Shown here piece by piece: positions 28,384 through 37,310 of a stretch of 49,113 nt of DNA; positions within the stretch are counted from its first letter, which is position 1, and each line of letters starts with the position of its first letter. Location: positions 1 to 49,113 of the forward strand of contig NZ_PJJJ01000017.1 of assembly GCF_002929495.1 (NCBI RefSeq), given 5' to 3'. The position numbers and the translations under genes were made by a program. This DNA comes from Cryobacterium sp. Y82 (GTDB lineage: Bacteria > Actinomycetota > Actinomycetes > Actinomycetales > Microbacteriaceae). The notes under the pieces are model-generated. The model had not been told where the DNA came from and made no database searches. It saw only the letters and a program-made list of their open reading frames with translations.

Positions 28384-28938
28384 ATGAACGCCACACGCGA
28401 CGACGATGCGCTGAACTGGGCCGGCGACGATGATCCGACCTTGACTTCAGGGGGCACAGATCAGGCGGCGCCGGAACCGCGCGGTCTGCCCGAGGGATGG
28501 ACCGTTCCGCAGCCGACCACTTCGGCGCAGCATCCGGCGAAGTCTGACCCGGAGACGGCTCACGCGGTCGCGCCTGACGGCACCGCGACTGGAGGCGTCG
28601 CGACTGACGGCACCGCGACTGACGGCACCGCGACTGACGGCACCGCAGCGAGCTCGGTCGCCCTGGTCGGCATGGGCATCCTCGCCGGCATGTACCTGCT
28701 GTACACGATCGGCTGGTTCATCGGTGTCGCGCGCATTGAAAAATCCGTCACCGACCCGGTCACCGAATTCATGTTCTCGCTCGGCGCCTGGCTGGCGGTA
28801 GCGGCGCCACTTGCCTGGTTCGGAGCAACCTATTGGCTCACGACCAGTCGACCGCGTGCCCGACTGATCTGGCTGTTGATCGGCGTCGTCGTGCTCGCCC
28901 CCTTGCCCTTCATTATCGGTTCGGGAGCCAGCTCATGA
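28384..28938 (+). CDS. Membrane protein with repeat-rich N-terminus, unknown function
   Basis: Predicted 184 aa. The first 95 residues are hydrophilic, acidic and Pro/Thr-rich (LPEGWTVPQP) and include a run of ATDGT pentapeptides encoded by 15-bp repeats. Three hydrophobic helices follow (LVGMGILAGMYLLYTIGWFI, LGAWLAVAAPLAWFGATYWL, LIWLLIGVVVLAPLPFIIG). ATG 28384 has no good spacing to AGGA; GATACT 8 nt upstream could be a -10 box giving a leaderless mRNA. GTG 28360 would add 8 residues. It overlaps the next membrane gene by 4 bp (ATGA), so the two are probably translated together. Confidence 0.75.
   Translation: MNATRDDDALNWAGDDDPTLTSGGTDQAAPEPRGLPEGWTVPQPTTSAQHPAKSDPETAHAVAPDGTATGGVATDGTATDGTATDGTAASSVALVGMGILAGMYLLYTIGWFIGVARIEKSVTDPVTEFMFSLGAWLAVAAPLAWFGATYWLTTSRPRARLIWLLIGVVVLAPLPFIIGSGASS
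28570..28644 (+). repeat. Five in-frame 15-bp tandem repeats
   Basis: Units of GCGACTGACGGCACC at 28570, 28585, 28600, 28615 and 28630; the last three are identical, the first has one change and the second is diverged. They encode A-T-D-G-T. The whole-codon unit means copy-number change would alter the linker length without breaking the frame. Confidence 0.9.
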
Positions 28939-29306
28939 GCAGTGCAGAGGGCAGTGTCCCAGGCGGCACCACCGCCACCCGTCGACGTCCACCCCGGTGG
29001 GCACTGCTCAGCATCGCAATATTCTTCGGGCTGTTCTACGCCTACGACGTGTGGGAAGCCGTCGGCAACCTCGTCGGGCTGAACCTGCAGGCGCAGTCCC
29101 TCGATACCCAGCTGAGCGGCTTCGGTTGGGTCGTGCTCATTTTCGGGGTGCTCCTGCCGGTGCTGGTCTACGCGATGGCCTATTGGCTGGGACGCAACCG
29201 GGCCTTCGGAGTGCAGGCACTGACCCTGCTCGTCGGGCTGTGCGCGGTGGCGGCCGTGTCGCTCGACATTGCCACTGTGTTCAGCCTCGGTCGGTTGATC
29301 GTCTAG
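28935..29306 (+). CDS. Small membrane protein, unknown function
   Basis: Protein of 123 aa. ATG 28935 overlaps the upstream stop (ATGA) and has GGGAG 7 nt upstream. After a basic Arg/Pro-rich start (TRRRPPRW) come three hydrophobic helices (ALLSIAIFFGLFYAYDVWEA, WVVLIFGVLLPVLVYAMAYW, ALTLLVGLCAVAAVSLDIA). It probably acts with the preceding membrane protein. It ends back to back with the DoxX gene stop on the other strand, leaving no spacer. Confidence 0.75.
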   Translation: MSSAEGSVPGGTTATRRRPPRWALLSIAIFFGLFYAYDVWEAVGNLVGLNLQAQSLDTQLSGFGWVVLIFGVLLPVLVYAMAYWLGRNRAFGVQALTLLVGLCAVAAVSLDIATVFSLGRLIV

Positions 29307-29702
29307 CTAGAGCACCGCGACAATGATGAGGGCCATCAATACCAGCTGGGCGATGAGTCGGGGGACAAAGGGGATCGCTACCCGTCCAAATCGCTTCGGA
29401 TGGCGCGCAGCGTAGGCGTTGGCCGGAAACACCGCAGCTAGAAAGATCACGAGTGCCCCGGCCGCGACGACCATGGTCGGTGGATAGAGCAATCCCAGCC
29501 CGCCAGCAATCTCGCACACCCCGGTAAACAACACGAGGTTGACGGGGCTGGCCAGACCGCTCCGCCGCAGCCGCGGTGGAATCATGGCCGCCATCGTGCG
29601 CTGCACCGCTGGCCGAAAATGAGTGATCCCGGCGCCAATGAAAACCAGCGCCAGAAGCACGCGCAGAACCAGTTGGAGACCGTCTATTACGTCGCTGCTC
29701 AT
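29307..29702 (-). CDS. DoxX family membrane protein
   Basis: Protein of 131 aa with four hydrophobic helices and the DoxX pattern: LRVLLALVFIGAGITHFRP at the start, then FTGVCEIAGGLGLLYPPT, ALVIFLAAVFPANAYAARHP and RLIAQLVLMALIIVAVL. DoxX-like proteins are linked to redox and thiol stress functions in actinobacteria, but no specific reaction can be given. It is divergent from serA, with a gap of under 90 bp. Confidence 0.85.
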   Translation of the reverse strand: MSSDVIDGLQLVLRVLLALVFIGAGITHFRPAVQRTMAAMIPPRLRRSGLASPVNLVLFTGVCEIAGGLGLLYPPTMVVAAGALVIFLAAVFPANAYAARHPKRFGRVAIPFVPRLIAQLVLMALIIVAVL

Positions 29703-29788
29703 TGGTCTATTGTGCAGCCGGTAGGGTGGAATCCGAGTAGCGCCGCTTGCCCTGCCATCAACAAATGCAATCTAAGGATCCGATTTTA

Positions 29789-31381
29789 TTGTCGAAGCCC
29801 GTCGTCCTGATCGCCGAAGAACTTTCCCCCGCCACCGTCGACGCCCTCGGGCCCGACTTTGACATTCACCACGTCGACGGCACGGATCGCTCCGCGTTGT
29901 TCGCCGAGCTCGCCACGGCGCAGGCCGTTTTGGTGCGGTCCGCCACCAAGATGGATGCCGCAGCAATCAAGGCCGCGCCGCGGTTGAAGGTCATCGCCCG
30001 CGCGGGTGTCGGCCTCGACAACGTAGACATCAAGGCCGCCACCGCGGCCGGAGTCATGGTTGTGAACGCTCCGACCTCCAACATCATCTCTGCCGCCGAG
30101 CTGACCGTCGGGCATATCCTCAGCCTGGCCCGTCACATTCCGGCCGCCTCCGGCGCCCTCGCCGACGGCCAGTGGAAGCGTTCCAAGTACACCGGTGTCG
30201 AGCTCTACGAAAAGACCATCGGCATCATCGGCCTCGGCCGCATCGGCGCTCTCATCACTGCCCGCATGCAGGCCTTCGGCACCAACGTCATCGCCTACGA
30301 CCCCTACATCACGTCGGCCCGCGCCCAGCAGCTCGGCGTGACGCCGGTCACCCTCGACGAACTGCTCGCGCAGTCTGACTTCGTCACGATCCACATGCCG
30401 AAGACCCCGGAGACCACCGGAATGATCGGTGCAGCGCAGCTCAAGCTGATGAAGCCGAGCGCATTCGTCGTGAACGTCGCCCGCGGCGGACTCATCGACG
30501 AAGAGGCGCTGCACGAGGCCCTCCTCGCCGGCACCATCGCCGGCGCCGGCCTCGACGTGTTCGTCAGCGAACCGCCCACCGGCTCGCCGCTGCTTGGACT
30601 CGACAACATCATTACCACCCCGCACCTCGGCGCCTCAACCGACGAAGCCCAGGAGAAGGCCGGTGTCTCCGTCGCCAAGTCTGTGCGCCTCGCGCTCTCC
30701 GGCGAGCTCGTTCCCGACGCAGTCAACGTAGCGGGAGGTGTCATCGATTCCTACGTGCGCCCCGGCATCCCGTTGGTTGAAAAGCTCGGCCAGGTGTTCT
30801 CCGGATTGGCTGCCCACAGCCCGCTCACGAGCGTTGACATCGAGGTGCGCGGCGAGCTCGTAGAGTTCGACGTCAGCGTGCTCAAGCTCGCCGCGCTCAA
30901 GGGCATCTTCACCAACGTGGTCAGCGAAACCGTCTCCTACGTCAACGCTCCGCTGCTTGCCGAGCAGCGCGGGGTCACCGTGCGCATGCTCACCGACGCC
31001 GAATCGCCCGAGTACCGCAACGTCATCACCCTGCGCGGCGCCCTCGCCGACGGTTCGCAGGTCTCCGTCTCGGGTACCCTCACCGGCACCAAGCAGATCG
31101 AGAAGATCGTCGAGATCAACGGCTACGACGTTGAGGTTCCGTTCGCCAAGAACCTCATCGTCATGCTCTACGCCGACCGCCCCGGAATCGTCGCCGTCTA
31201 TGGTCGCGAATTTGGCGAGGCCAACATCAACATCGCCGGCATGCAGATCGCCCGGCACGAGGCTGGCGGCAAGGCGCTCAGCGTACTGACCGTCGACTCC
31301 GAGGTCCCGGCCGGGCTGCTCGCCTCGGTGCGTGCCGCGATCGACGCCGAGATCATGGTGGAGATCGACCTCACCGACTAG
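29789..31381 (+). CDS. serA: D-3-phosphoglycerate dehydrogenase (TTG start)
   Basis: First enzyme of serine synthesis, about 530 aa, the long actinobacterial type. NAD-binding motif IGIIGLGRIGALIT, catalytic Arg in NVARGGLIDEEAL, catalytic Glu in VFVSEPPTGSPL, His in TTPHLGAST. The C-terminus has the intervening (ASB) domain and an ACT domain (LIVMLYADRPGIVAVYG, NIAGMQIAR), where serine inhibits the mycobacterial enzyme. Relatives begin SKPVVLIAEELSPATVDALG, which here corresponds to TTG 29789 with AAGGA about 10 nt upstream; ATG 29765 and TTG 29747 are alternatives with weaker ribosome sites. Confidence 0.94.
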   Translation: MSKPVVLIAEELSPATVDALGPDFDIHHVDGTDRSALFAELATAQAVLVRSATKMDAAAIKAAPRLKVIARAGVGLDNVDIKAATAAGVMVVNAPTSNIISAAELTVGHILSLARHIPAASGALADGQWKRSKYTGVELYEKTIGIIGLGRIGALITARMQAFGTNVIAYDPYITSARAQQLGVTPVTLDELLAQSDFVTIHMPKTPETTGMIGAAQLKLMKPSAFVVNVARGGLIDEEALHEALLAGTIAGAGLDVFVSEPPTGSPLLGLDNIITTPHLGASTDEAQEKAGVSVAKSVRLALSGELVPDAVNVAGGVIDSYVRPGIPLVEKLGQVFSGLAAHSPLTSVDIEVRGELVEFDVSVLKLAALKGIFTNVVSETVSYVNAPLLAEQRGVTVRMLTDAESPEYRNVITLRGALADGSQVSVSGTLTGTKQIEKIVEINGYDVEVPFAKNLIVMLYADRPGIVAVYGREFGEANINIAGMQIARHEAGGKALSVLTVDSEVPAGLLASVRAAIDAEIMVEIDLTD

Positions 31382-31401
31382 GTTCAATCAGAACGGATGC
31401 G

Positions 31402-31430
31402 AGTGGGCGCCTGCACTGCAGGCGCCCACT
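31402..31430 (+). terminator. Hairpin terminator after serA
   Basis: AGTGGGCGCCTGCA and TGCAGGCGCCCACT form a 14-bp palindrome around a single C, 20 bp after the stop. The U-tract is weak, so termination efficiency is uncertain. Confidence 0.75.
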
Positions 31431-31491
31431 TCGTGCCGAAGTACGGCGAATCCGTGAGCTGGCGCAGCGACGGGTGCTCCGGTTTGGTTTA

Positions 31492-32067
31492 CTACGAATC
31501 CTGAGGCAGGAGCCGGCCAATCAGGGCGATCAGCCGCGTCATCGATTCGTCGGTGTGACTGGATGGTGTGATGTCGTGCGCGGCGAGCGACGAGTTGACG
31601 TAGAGTCCGTCGCTGATCAGCATGATGGCCTGCGCCGTATCCGGGTCATGCACGTCGTCTTCGATGACCGAGAGCCAGCGTCGGCGAATGTCGCTGAGTA
31701 CCTGCATAGCCCGGGGATCCCGGCCTTGGGCGAGCCGGGAACCGGCGATGTAAGCGCGATCAAGCGGACTGCCGGTGTGCACCGAGGTGCGAATGAGGTA
31801 GTCGACCGGTCCGGCGGGAGCTGTGCGAATGTTGTCGGCGTCCTCGCGCGCGAGCGCGTCGAGACGGGCCAACAGACCGTCGACCAGGGCGTCCTTCGAG
31901 GCGAAGTGATAGAGCAAACCGCCCTTGGACACCGCGGCTGCCGCTGCCACAGAGTCGAGTGTGGCGGAGCGTTCGCCACCCTCGACCAGAAGCTCCTCGA
32001 AAGCGTCGAGCAGCCGATCCCGCGTGGGAGCGGATGGCGCGGGGGCAGGTTTCGACGTAGGGGCCAT
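31492..32067 (-). CDS. TetR family repressor
   Basis: About 191 aa. The N-terminal TetR DNA-binding domain is clear: TRDRLLDAFEELLVEGGERS, then TLDSVAAAAAVSKGGLLYHF and SKDALVDGLL. The C-terminal ligand domain is of the type with SVHTGSPLDRAYIAGSRLAQ. It is divergent from an MFS exporter gene, and a palindrome in the gap (32117-32140) is the probable operator, so it likely represses the exporter until a compound binds. ATG 32067 is preferred; GTG 32079 would add 4 residues. Confidence 0.92.
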   Translation of the reverse strand: MAPTSKPAPAPSAPTRDRLLDAFEELLVEGGERSATLDSVAAAAAVSKGGLLYHFASKDALVDGLLARLDALAREDADNIRTAPAGPVDYLIRTSVHTGSPLDRAYIAGSRLAQGRDPRAMQVLSDIRRRWLSVIEDDVHDPDTAQAIMLISDGLYVNSSLAAHDITPSSHTDESMTRLIALIGRLLPQDS

Positions 32068-32116
32068 GGTAACGAACACGCAGACTGTCGGTTGGGCATA
32101 AGAAGCGGACTGGACA

Positions 32117-32140
32117 ACTATACCGTCTAGCCGGTACAGT
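32117..32140. promoter_or_regulatory. Palindromic operator between tetR and MFS genes
   Basis: 24-bp near-palindrome with arms ACTATACCG and CGGTACAGT around TCTAGC; the core TACCG/CGGTA is perfect and only one position in the outer arm breaks symmetry. It sits in the 118-bp divergent gap, where a TetR dimer would control both genes. Confidence 0.75.
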
Positions 32141-32185
32141 CAAGGTTGATGTTCCGCCGATGGTGGTCAAAAAAATACCCAGAAA

Positions 32186-33817
32186 GTGAACGAGATCGTG
32201 TCTGCCCCCGCTGGTCCCACCAATCCCACCGTGCTGCCCACCGTGCTGCCCACCGAGTCCCGCGTCGCCGAGGACGAAGCTCTCACAGCCAGCGCAGGGA
32301 CACCCGGGGGAGCGGCATCCGCCCTGCCCGTGCAGCACGACCGTCGCCGCTGGTGGGCGCTGGCCGTGCTGATGCTGCCGGTGCTGCTCGTATCGATCGA
32401 CAACACCGTGCTCAATTTTGCGTTGCCGGCGATCTCTACGGCCACCCTGCCGACCGGTGTGCAGCTGTTGTGGATGGTGGACATCTACCCGCTCGTGCTC
32501 GCCGGGCTGCTCGTGGCCATGGGGAGCCTGGGCGACCGCATCGGGCGACGTCGTTTGCTGCTCATCGGCTCGGCAGGGTTCGGCGTGATGTCGGTGTTTG
32601 CGGCGTTCGCCCCGAGCATCGAAGGCCTGATCATTGCCCGGGCGGCGCTCGGATTCTTCGGCGCGATGCTCATGCCCTCAACCCTGTCGCTACTGCGATC
32701 CACCTTTGTGAACCGTGACCAACGCCGCCTCGCCATCGCCATCTGGGCTACGGGCTTCGCGGCCGGCAGCGCGCTCGGGCCGGTGGTCGGTGGCCTCCTG
32801 CTCGAGCATTTCGCCTGGGGCTCAGTGTTCTTGATCGCCGTTCCTGTGCTGCTACCGCTGCTCGTGCTGGCACCGATTTTGGTTACCGAGTCGCGCGACC
32901 CGCACCCAGGGCGCATAGATTTTCTCAGCATCACTCTGTCGCTCGGCACCATGTTTCCGATCGTCTTTGGCATCAAGAGCATCGCCGAGAACGGTGTGAC
33001 GTGGCTCACTCTGGCCCCGATCGCGCTCGGTCTGGGCCTCGGCGTGTGGTTTGTGCGTCGCCAGCTGCGCCTGCCGAACCCCATGCTCGACATGGGCCTG
33101 TTTCGGCGCGGCGCGTTCAGCGGTGCCGTCGGTGTCAACCTGCTCAGCGTGACGGCCCTCGTCGGCTGTCTCTTCTTCATTTCGCAGCACCTGCAACTCG
33201 TGCTCGGCCTCTCACCGCTCTCGGCCGGCCTCGTGCTGGTGCCTGGCCTGGTGGCGATGATCGTGGCCGGTTTGCTGATCGTGCCGATCGCCCGCCGGGT
33301 ACGCCCGTCTCGGGTGGTGCCATTGGCGCTGCTGATATCCGTCGCCGGGTTCGCGTCGATCGCGCTGCGCGGCGGGCAGATCGATGCCTTCTCCATCGGT
33401 GTGGCCTTCGTGCTGCTCGGTATCGGAATCGGCGCTGCCGAGACCGTGTCGAACGAACTGATTGTGGCGACGGCACCGGGCGATAAGGCGGGGGCGGCAT
33501 CCGCTGTGTCCGAAACTGCTTACGAACTGGGGGCGGTACTGGGCACGGCGGTGCTCGGCACCATTCTTACCGTGTCGTACCGCGCGGCGGTATTGTTGCC
33601 CGAAGGCCTGAATGCGGCTGAACGACTTGCCGCAGCCGAAACGCTGGGCGGAGCCGTGGCCGTGGCCGAGCAACTGCCAGACGGGGCGGCGCAGCAGCTG
33701 CTCGTTTCCGCGCGGCAGGCTTTCGACAGCGGTGTGGGAATGACCGCGTGGATCGGTGTTGCACTCGTGCTCGGCGCGGCCGTCGTCGCGCTCGTCGCGC
33801 TGCGCCGGGCGCGCTGA
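32186..33817 (+). CDS. MFS exporter, DHA2 (14-TM) family
   Basis: Drug:H+ antiporter-type exporter of 543 aa. A 45-residue hydrophilic N-terminus is followed by about 14 hydrophobic segments. Motif A is visible as GSLGDRIGRRRLLLIG; motif D1-like LVSIDNTVLNFALPAI and motif C-like FAAGSALGPVVGGLLLEHF place it near the QacA/SmvA group. It is probably controlled by the divergent TetR repressor through the palindrome upstream. The substrate cannot be read. GTG 32186 is used; an in-frame GTG at 32198 is also possible. Confidence 0.9.
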   Translation: MNEIVSAPAGPTNPTVLPTVLPTESRVAEDEALTASAGTPGGAASALPVQHDRRRWWALAVLMLPVLLVSIDNTVLNFALPAISTATLPTGVQLLWMVDIYPLVLAGLLVAMGSLGDRIGRRRLLLIGSAGFGVMSVFAAFAPSIEGLIIARAALGFFGAMLMPSTLSLLRSTFVNRDQRRLAIAIWATGFAAGSALGPVVGGLLLEHFAWGSVFLIAVPVLLPLLVLAPILVTESRDPHPGRIDFLSITLSLGTMFPIVFGIKSIAENGVTWLTLAPIALGLGLGVWFVRRQLRLPNPMLDMGLFRRGAFSGAVGVNLLSVTALVGCLFFISQHLQLVLGLSPLSAGLVLVPGLVAMIVAGLLIVPIARRVRPSRVVPLALLISVAGFASIALRGGQIDAFSIGVAFVLLGIGIGAAETVSNELIVATAPGDKAGAASAVSETAYELGAVLGTAVLGTILTVSYRAAVLLPEGLNAAERLAAAETLGGAVAVAEQLPDGAAQQLLVSARQAFDSGVGMTAWIGVALVLGAAVVALVALRRAR

Positions 33818-34069
33818 CTACAGGTCGTCGATCGAATTCTCGCGGCGTGTGACCTGCTCGCCGTTCGCGGGGTCGGCGATGGTGCGGGTCGTGCTCACGC
33901 TGTTGCGGCGACGCGTCATCAGCACGATGCCGAGGATCGTCACGAGCGCGCCGGCCGCGAGCAAAATGTAACCGACGAGCTGCAGGTCCACCCCGGTGAC
34001 GGTCACGTCGAGGGCCCACACCAGAATGGCGCCGACGACCAGTAGAAAGATTCCCAGTCCGATACTCAT
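33818..34069 (-). CDS. DUF6458 family small membrane protein
   Basis: Protein of 83 aa with two hydrophobic helices (GLGIFLLVVGAILVWAL, LVGYILLAAGALVTILGIVL) and a basic tail (TRRRNS). The opening MSIGLGIFLLVVGAIL and the VDLQLVGYIL segment match the actinobacterial DUF6458 family, whose function is unknown. Its stop abuts the MFS gene stop with no spacer (convergent). Confidence 0.8.
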   Translation of the reverse strand: MSIGLGIFLLVVGAILVWALDVTVTGVDLQLVGYILLAAGALVTILGIVLMTRRRNSVSTTRTIADPANGEQVTRRENSIDDL

Positions 34070-34181
34070 GATTGCCCACTTTCAGTTGGTAGTGCGCTTC
34101 GCTCCAGCCTATGCACTTCGACGAGAAAGGTAAGGTTTGACTAGAAGCAATTCAGGTGATCGTTGACCGGTTCGGAGCCGC

Positions 34182-35252
34182 ATGTCTCGTACTATCAAAC
34201 TCGCTGTCATTCCGGGAGACGGGATTGGGCCGGAAGTTGTCGCAGAGGCCGTCAAGGTGCTCGGCGCTGTCACAGCCCGCGACGACGTCACGATCAGCAC
34301 GAGCATGTTTCAGCTGGGCGCAGCGCGGTTCCTCGAAACCGGTGATGTGCTCACCGACGCCGACCTCGCGTCAATCCAGCAGCACGACGCCATTCTCCTT
34401 GGCGCAGTCGGCGGCGTTCCCGGTGATCCGCGCCTGAAAGACGCCAATATCGAGCGGGGACTGCTGCTCGGCCTGCGCTTCGCCCTCGACCACTATGTGA
34501 ACCTGCGGCCCTGCACGATCTACCCCGGCGTCACGAGCCCGCTCGCCGCCCCCGGCGTGGTCGATTTCGTTGTCGTGCGCGAGGGCACTGAGGGCCCCTA
34601 TGTGGGCAACGGCGGCGCGATCCGCCGCGGCACTGCCCAGGAGATCGCCAACGAGGTATCCGTGAACACCGCCTACGGGGTGGAACGCGTCGTACGGTAC
34701 GCCTTCGAGGTGGCCCAGAGCCGCGAGCGCAAACGCCTCACCCTCGTGCACAAGACCAATGTGCTCGTCTTCGCCGGCAGCCTGTGGCAGCGCATCGTGA
34801 ATGAGGTGGCCGCCGAGTACCCCCGGGTTGAAGTCGATTATCTGCACGTCGACGCAGCGACGATCTTCTTCGTCACGAATCCGAGTAGATTTGATGTACT
34901 CGTCACCGATAACCTCTTTGGCGACATTCTCACCGACCTGGCAGCGGCAATCAGCGGCGGCATCGGCCTGGCAGCCTCCGGCAATATCAACCCGACGGGC
35001 CGCTTCCCCAGCATGTTCGAGCCTGTGCACGGCTCGGCTCCCGATATCGCCGGCCAGCAACTCGCCGATCCGACCGCAGCCATCCTCTCGGTGGCGCTGC
35101 TGCTCGACCACCTCGGGCTGACGGATGCCGCGGCTCGCGTCAACGAGGCGGTGGCCGACGACCTGCGGCGGCGCAGCAACCTGGTACGGCGCAGCACCGC
35201 TGAGGTGGGCGACGCCATCGTGACCCTTTTGACAGACAAGGTACTGAAATGA
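34182..35252 (+). CDS. leuB: 3-isopropylmalate dehydrogenase
   Basis: NAD-dependent oxidative decarboxylase of 356 aa in leucine synthesis. Signatures: [18 protein letters not shown], the substrate Arg region [24 protein letters not shown], the catalytic Lys in LVHKTNVL, metal Asp residues in [19 protein letters not shown] and [17 protein letters not shown] ribosome site lies 6 nt before ATG 34182. The stop overlaps the ilvE start (ATGA), so the two branched-chain genes are coupled. Confidence 0.96.
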   Translation: MSRTIKLAVIPGDGIGPEVVAEAVKVLGAVTARDDVTISTSMFQLGAARFLETGDVLTDADLASIQQHDAILLGAVGGVPGDPRLKDANIERGLLLGLRFALDHYVNLRPCTIYPGVTSPLAAPGVVDFVVVREGTEGPYVGNGGAIRRGTAQEIANEVSVNTAYGVERVVRYAFEVAQSRERKRLTLVHKTNVLVFAGSLWQRIVNEVAAEYPRVEVDYLHVDAATIFFVTNPSRFDVLVTDNLFGDILTDLAAAISGGIGLAASGNINPTGRFPSMFEPVHGSAPDIAGQQLADPTAAILSVALLLDHLGLTDAAARVNEAVADDLRRRSNLVRRSTAEVGDAIVTLLTDKVLK

Positions 35253-36346
35253 CCGTGACTTTTCCCCTGACTTTTGCCCTCACGCCGTCGACAGGAGCGC
35301 GCGGCAAAGCCGACCGCGATGAGATTCTTGCTGACCCGAGTTTCGGTAAGCACTTCACCGACCACATGGTTACCATCGACTGGTCGATCGAAGCCGGTTG
35401 GCACGACGCCCGCGTCACCCCCTACGGCCCGTTGATGCTCGATCCCGCCTCGTCGGTGCTGCACTACGGGCAGGAGATCTTCGAGGGCCTCAAGGCCTAT
35501 CGGCACGCCGACAACTCGATCTGGACCTTCCGTCCCGAGAAGAACGCCGAGCGGCTGCAACGCTCAGCCCACCGCCTCGCCCTTCCTGAGTTGTCGGTGG
35601 AGGACTTCATCGAGTCGGTCAGGCAGATGATCGCGATCGACGGCGACTGGGTGCCGTCTGCGCCCGAGACCAGCCTGTACCTCCGCCCGTTCATGATCGC
35701 CAACGAAAGCTTTCTCGGGGTGCGCGCCGCCCAGAAGGTGAGCTTCTACGTGATTGCGAGCCCGGCCGGTGCGTACTTCGCCGACGGTGTGGCCCCGGTG
35801 AAGATCTGGCTGTCGACCGATTACTCCCGCGCTGGCCGCGGCGGTACCGGGGCCGCCAAGTGCGGCGGTAACTATGCTGCGTCGCTGCTGCCCCAGATGG
35901 AGGCGTATGAGAACGGCTGCGCCCAGGTGCTCTTTCTTGACGGCGAGACCGGAACGAACGTCGACGAGCTCGGCGGCATGAACGTGTTCTTCGTGCACGG
36001 CACCGACACGATTGTCACGCCTCGCCTGACCGGATCCATTCTCGAGGGCGTCACCCGCGACAGCATCATGCAGCTCGCCCGCGACCGCGGTATGACCGTG
36101 GAAGAGCGCGCGGTGACGCTGGCAGAGTGGCGTGATGGCGTCGCATCCGGTGCCATCACCGAGGTTTTCGCCTGCGGAACCGCCGCTGTCGTCACTCCGA
36201 TCGGCCAGCTCAAGGCCAGGGACTTCACGATCGGCGATGCGGATGCCCCGGCGGGTGCGGTCACCCTGTCGCTACGTCAGGAACTCACCGACATTCAGTA
36301 CGGGCGCGTGCCTGACCGTCACGGCTGGCTCACCCGCCTCGACTAA
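35249..36346 (+). CDS. ilvE: Branched-chain amino acid aminotransferase
   Basis: Class IV PLP aminotransferase of 365 aa, the last step for Leu, Ile and Val. [17 protein letters not shown] is the family start motif, the PLP Lys lies in [15 protein letters not shown], and [23 protein letters not shown] and [15 protein letters not shown] complete the signature. ATG 35249 overlaps the leuB stop. Together with ilvDBNC upstream, the window encodes most of valine/isoleucine synthesis and part of leucine synthesis. Confidence 0.96.
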   Translation: MTVTFPLTFALTPSTGARGKADRDEILADPSFGKHFTDHMVTIDWSIEAGWHDARVTPYGPLMLDPASSVLHYGQEIFEGLKAYRHADNSIWTFRPEKNAERLQRSAHRLALPELSVEDFIESVRQMIAIDGDWVPSAPETSLYLRPFMIANESFLGVRAAQKVSFYVIASPAGAYFADGVAPVKIWLSTDYSRAGRGGTGAAKCGGNYAASLLPQMEAYENGCAQVLFLDGETGTNVDELGGMNVFFVHGTDTIVTPRLTGSILEGVTRDSIMQLARDRGMTVEERAVTLAEWRDGVASGAITEVFACGTAAVVTPIGQLKARDFTIGDADAPAGAVTLSLRQELTDIQYGRVPDRHGWLTRLD

Positions 36347-36375
36347 ACTGAACCTTTTGAGCGGGAACGAGACAC

Positions 36376-37098
36376 GTGAAGATCGCACGCTACAGCTACC
36401 AGGGCGCCATCGCATTCGGCATCGTTGACGACGACGAACTGGTCGTGCTCACGAGCGACCCGATGTTCGCCGGATTCGACACGACCGGCGACCGGGTGGC
36501 CCTGGCCGACGTGAAGTTGCTTGCGCCGGTGATTCCACGCTCGAAGATCATCGCGGTGGTGTCTTCTGAGGCGTTCCTGCTGCGGCCGAACACCACTGTA
36601 GTCGGCCCCAGCGACGCCATCGTGCTGCCGGCCGCCTCCGATCGGGTCGAGGTCGACGGCCAGCTTGCGATCATCATAGGCAAGATTGCCAAGAACGTCT
36701 CGATAGCGGATGCCGCTGGTCGCGTCTTCGGCTACACCGTCGCGACGGTTGTCACCGCCGCCGACCTCGCTTCGGAAACCCGGGCCGGGGCCTTCGATAC
36801 GTTTCTCCCGCTCGGCCCGATCATTGAGACGGAGTTCGACGAGGCAGCCACGTCGCTGCGCGGATTGATCAATGAGGAGGAGTTTCAGGCGGTCGACCTC
36901 GGCGACGACGACCGCACCACCGAGGACGTCGTTGCTGCGCTCGTGTCCTTTGCCTCAAGCGTTTTCACGCTGCTGCCGGGCGATGTGATTCTGGCCGGTC
37001 CGATGGACACGCCGGCAGACGTCGTCGACGGCGACACTGTCACGATGTCGATTGAGGGCATCGGAACACTCGTGAACCCCGTGGTGCGCCCGGCCTGA
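36376..37098 (+). CDS. FAH-fold protein with degenerate active site
   Basis: Protein of 240 aa with the fumarylacetoacetate hydrolase fold (KIIAVV, GYTVAT, FDTFLPLGPIIE, LPGDVILAGP, IEGIGTLVNPV), but the catalytic features look lost. The usual GLNYxDHAxE is replaced by SSEAFLLRP; the metal-binding E-x-E before the AVVIG strand reads VDGQLAIIIG; the D in ANDVSARD is V in ATVVTAAD; GTPAGVG reads GPMDTPADV. It is therefore probably not a metal-dependent hydrolase. GTG 36376 begins 30 bp after ilvE. FAH-like genes near gltX are common in actinobacteria, so a conserved non-enzymatic or altered role is possible. Confidence 0.8.
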   Translation: MKIARYSYQGAIAFGIVDDDELVVLTSDPMFAGFDTTGDRVALADVKLLAPVIPRSKIIAVVSSEAFLLRPNTTVVGPSDAIVLPAASDRVEVDGQLAIIIGKIAKNVSIADAAGRVFGYTVATVVTAADLASETRAGAFDTFLPLGPIIETEFDEAATSLRGLINEEEFQAVDLGDDDRTTEDVVAALVSFASSVFTLLPGDVILAGPMDTPADVVDGDTVTMSIEGIGTLVNPVVRPA

Positions 37099-37122
37099 TC
37101 CGAGCGGTGCTTGGCTCCGAAT

Positions 37123-37186
37123 CCACCTTACGGAACCGGGCCCATGCTTGATCATGGGCCCACGTTCCGGGCCCAGGCCCGGAAAG
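37123..37186. repeat. Palindromic repeat, copy 1
   Basis: 64-bp unit with two adjacent inverted repeats: GGGCCCATG-CTTGAT-CATGGGCCC and TTCCGGGCC-CA-GGCCCGGAA. It is nearly identical to the copy 117 bp further on. It lies between convergent genes, so it may act as a bidirectional terminator, but the double-hairpin make-up looks REP-like. Confidence 0.85.
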
Positions 37187-37239
37187 AACGAAAGCCGGGC
37201 GCGCGGATGTACGGCTCAGACCGTCTTGGTCCGCCGGGC

Positions 37240-37303
37240 CCACCCTACGCAACCGGGCCCATGCTTGATCATGGGCCCACGTTCCGGGCCTGGGCCCGGA
37301 AAG
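37240..37303. repeat. Palindromic repeat, copy 2
   Basis: Second 64-bp copy, differing from copy 1 in three or so positions (CCCTACGCA for CCTTACGGA; centre TG for CA in the second palindrome). It ends 7 bp before the stop of the minus-strand aminotransferase gene. Confidence 0.85.
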
Positions 37304-37310
37304 CAATAGG

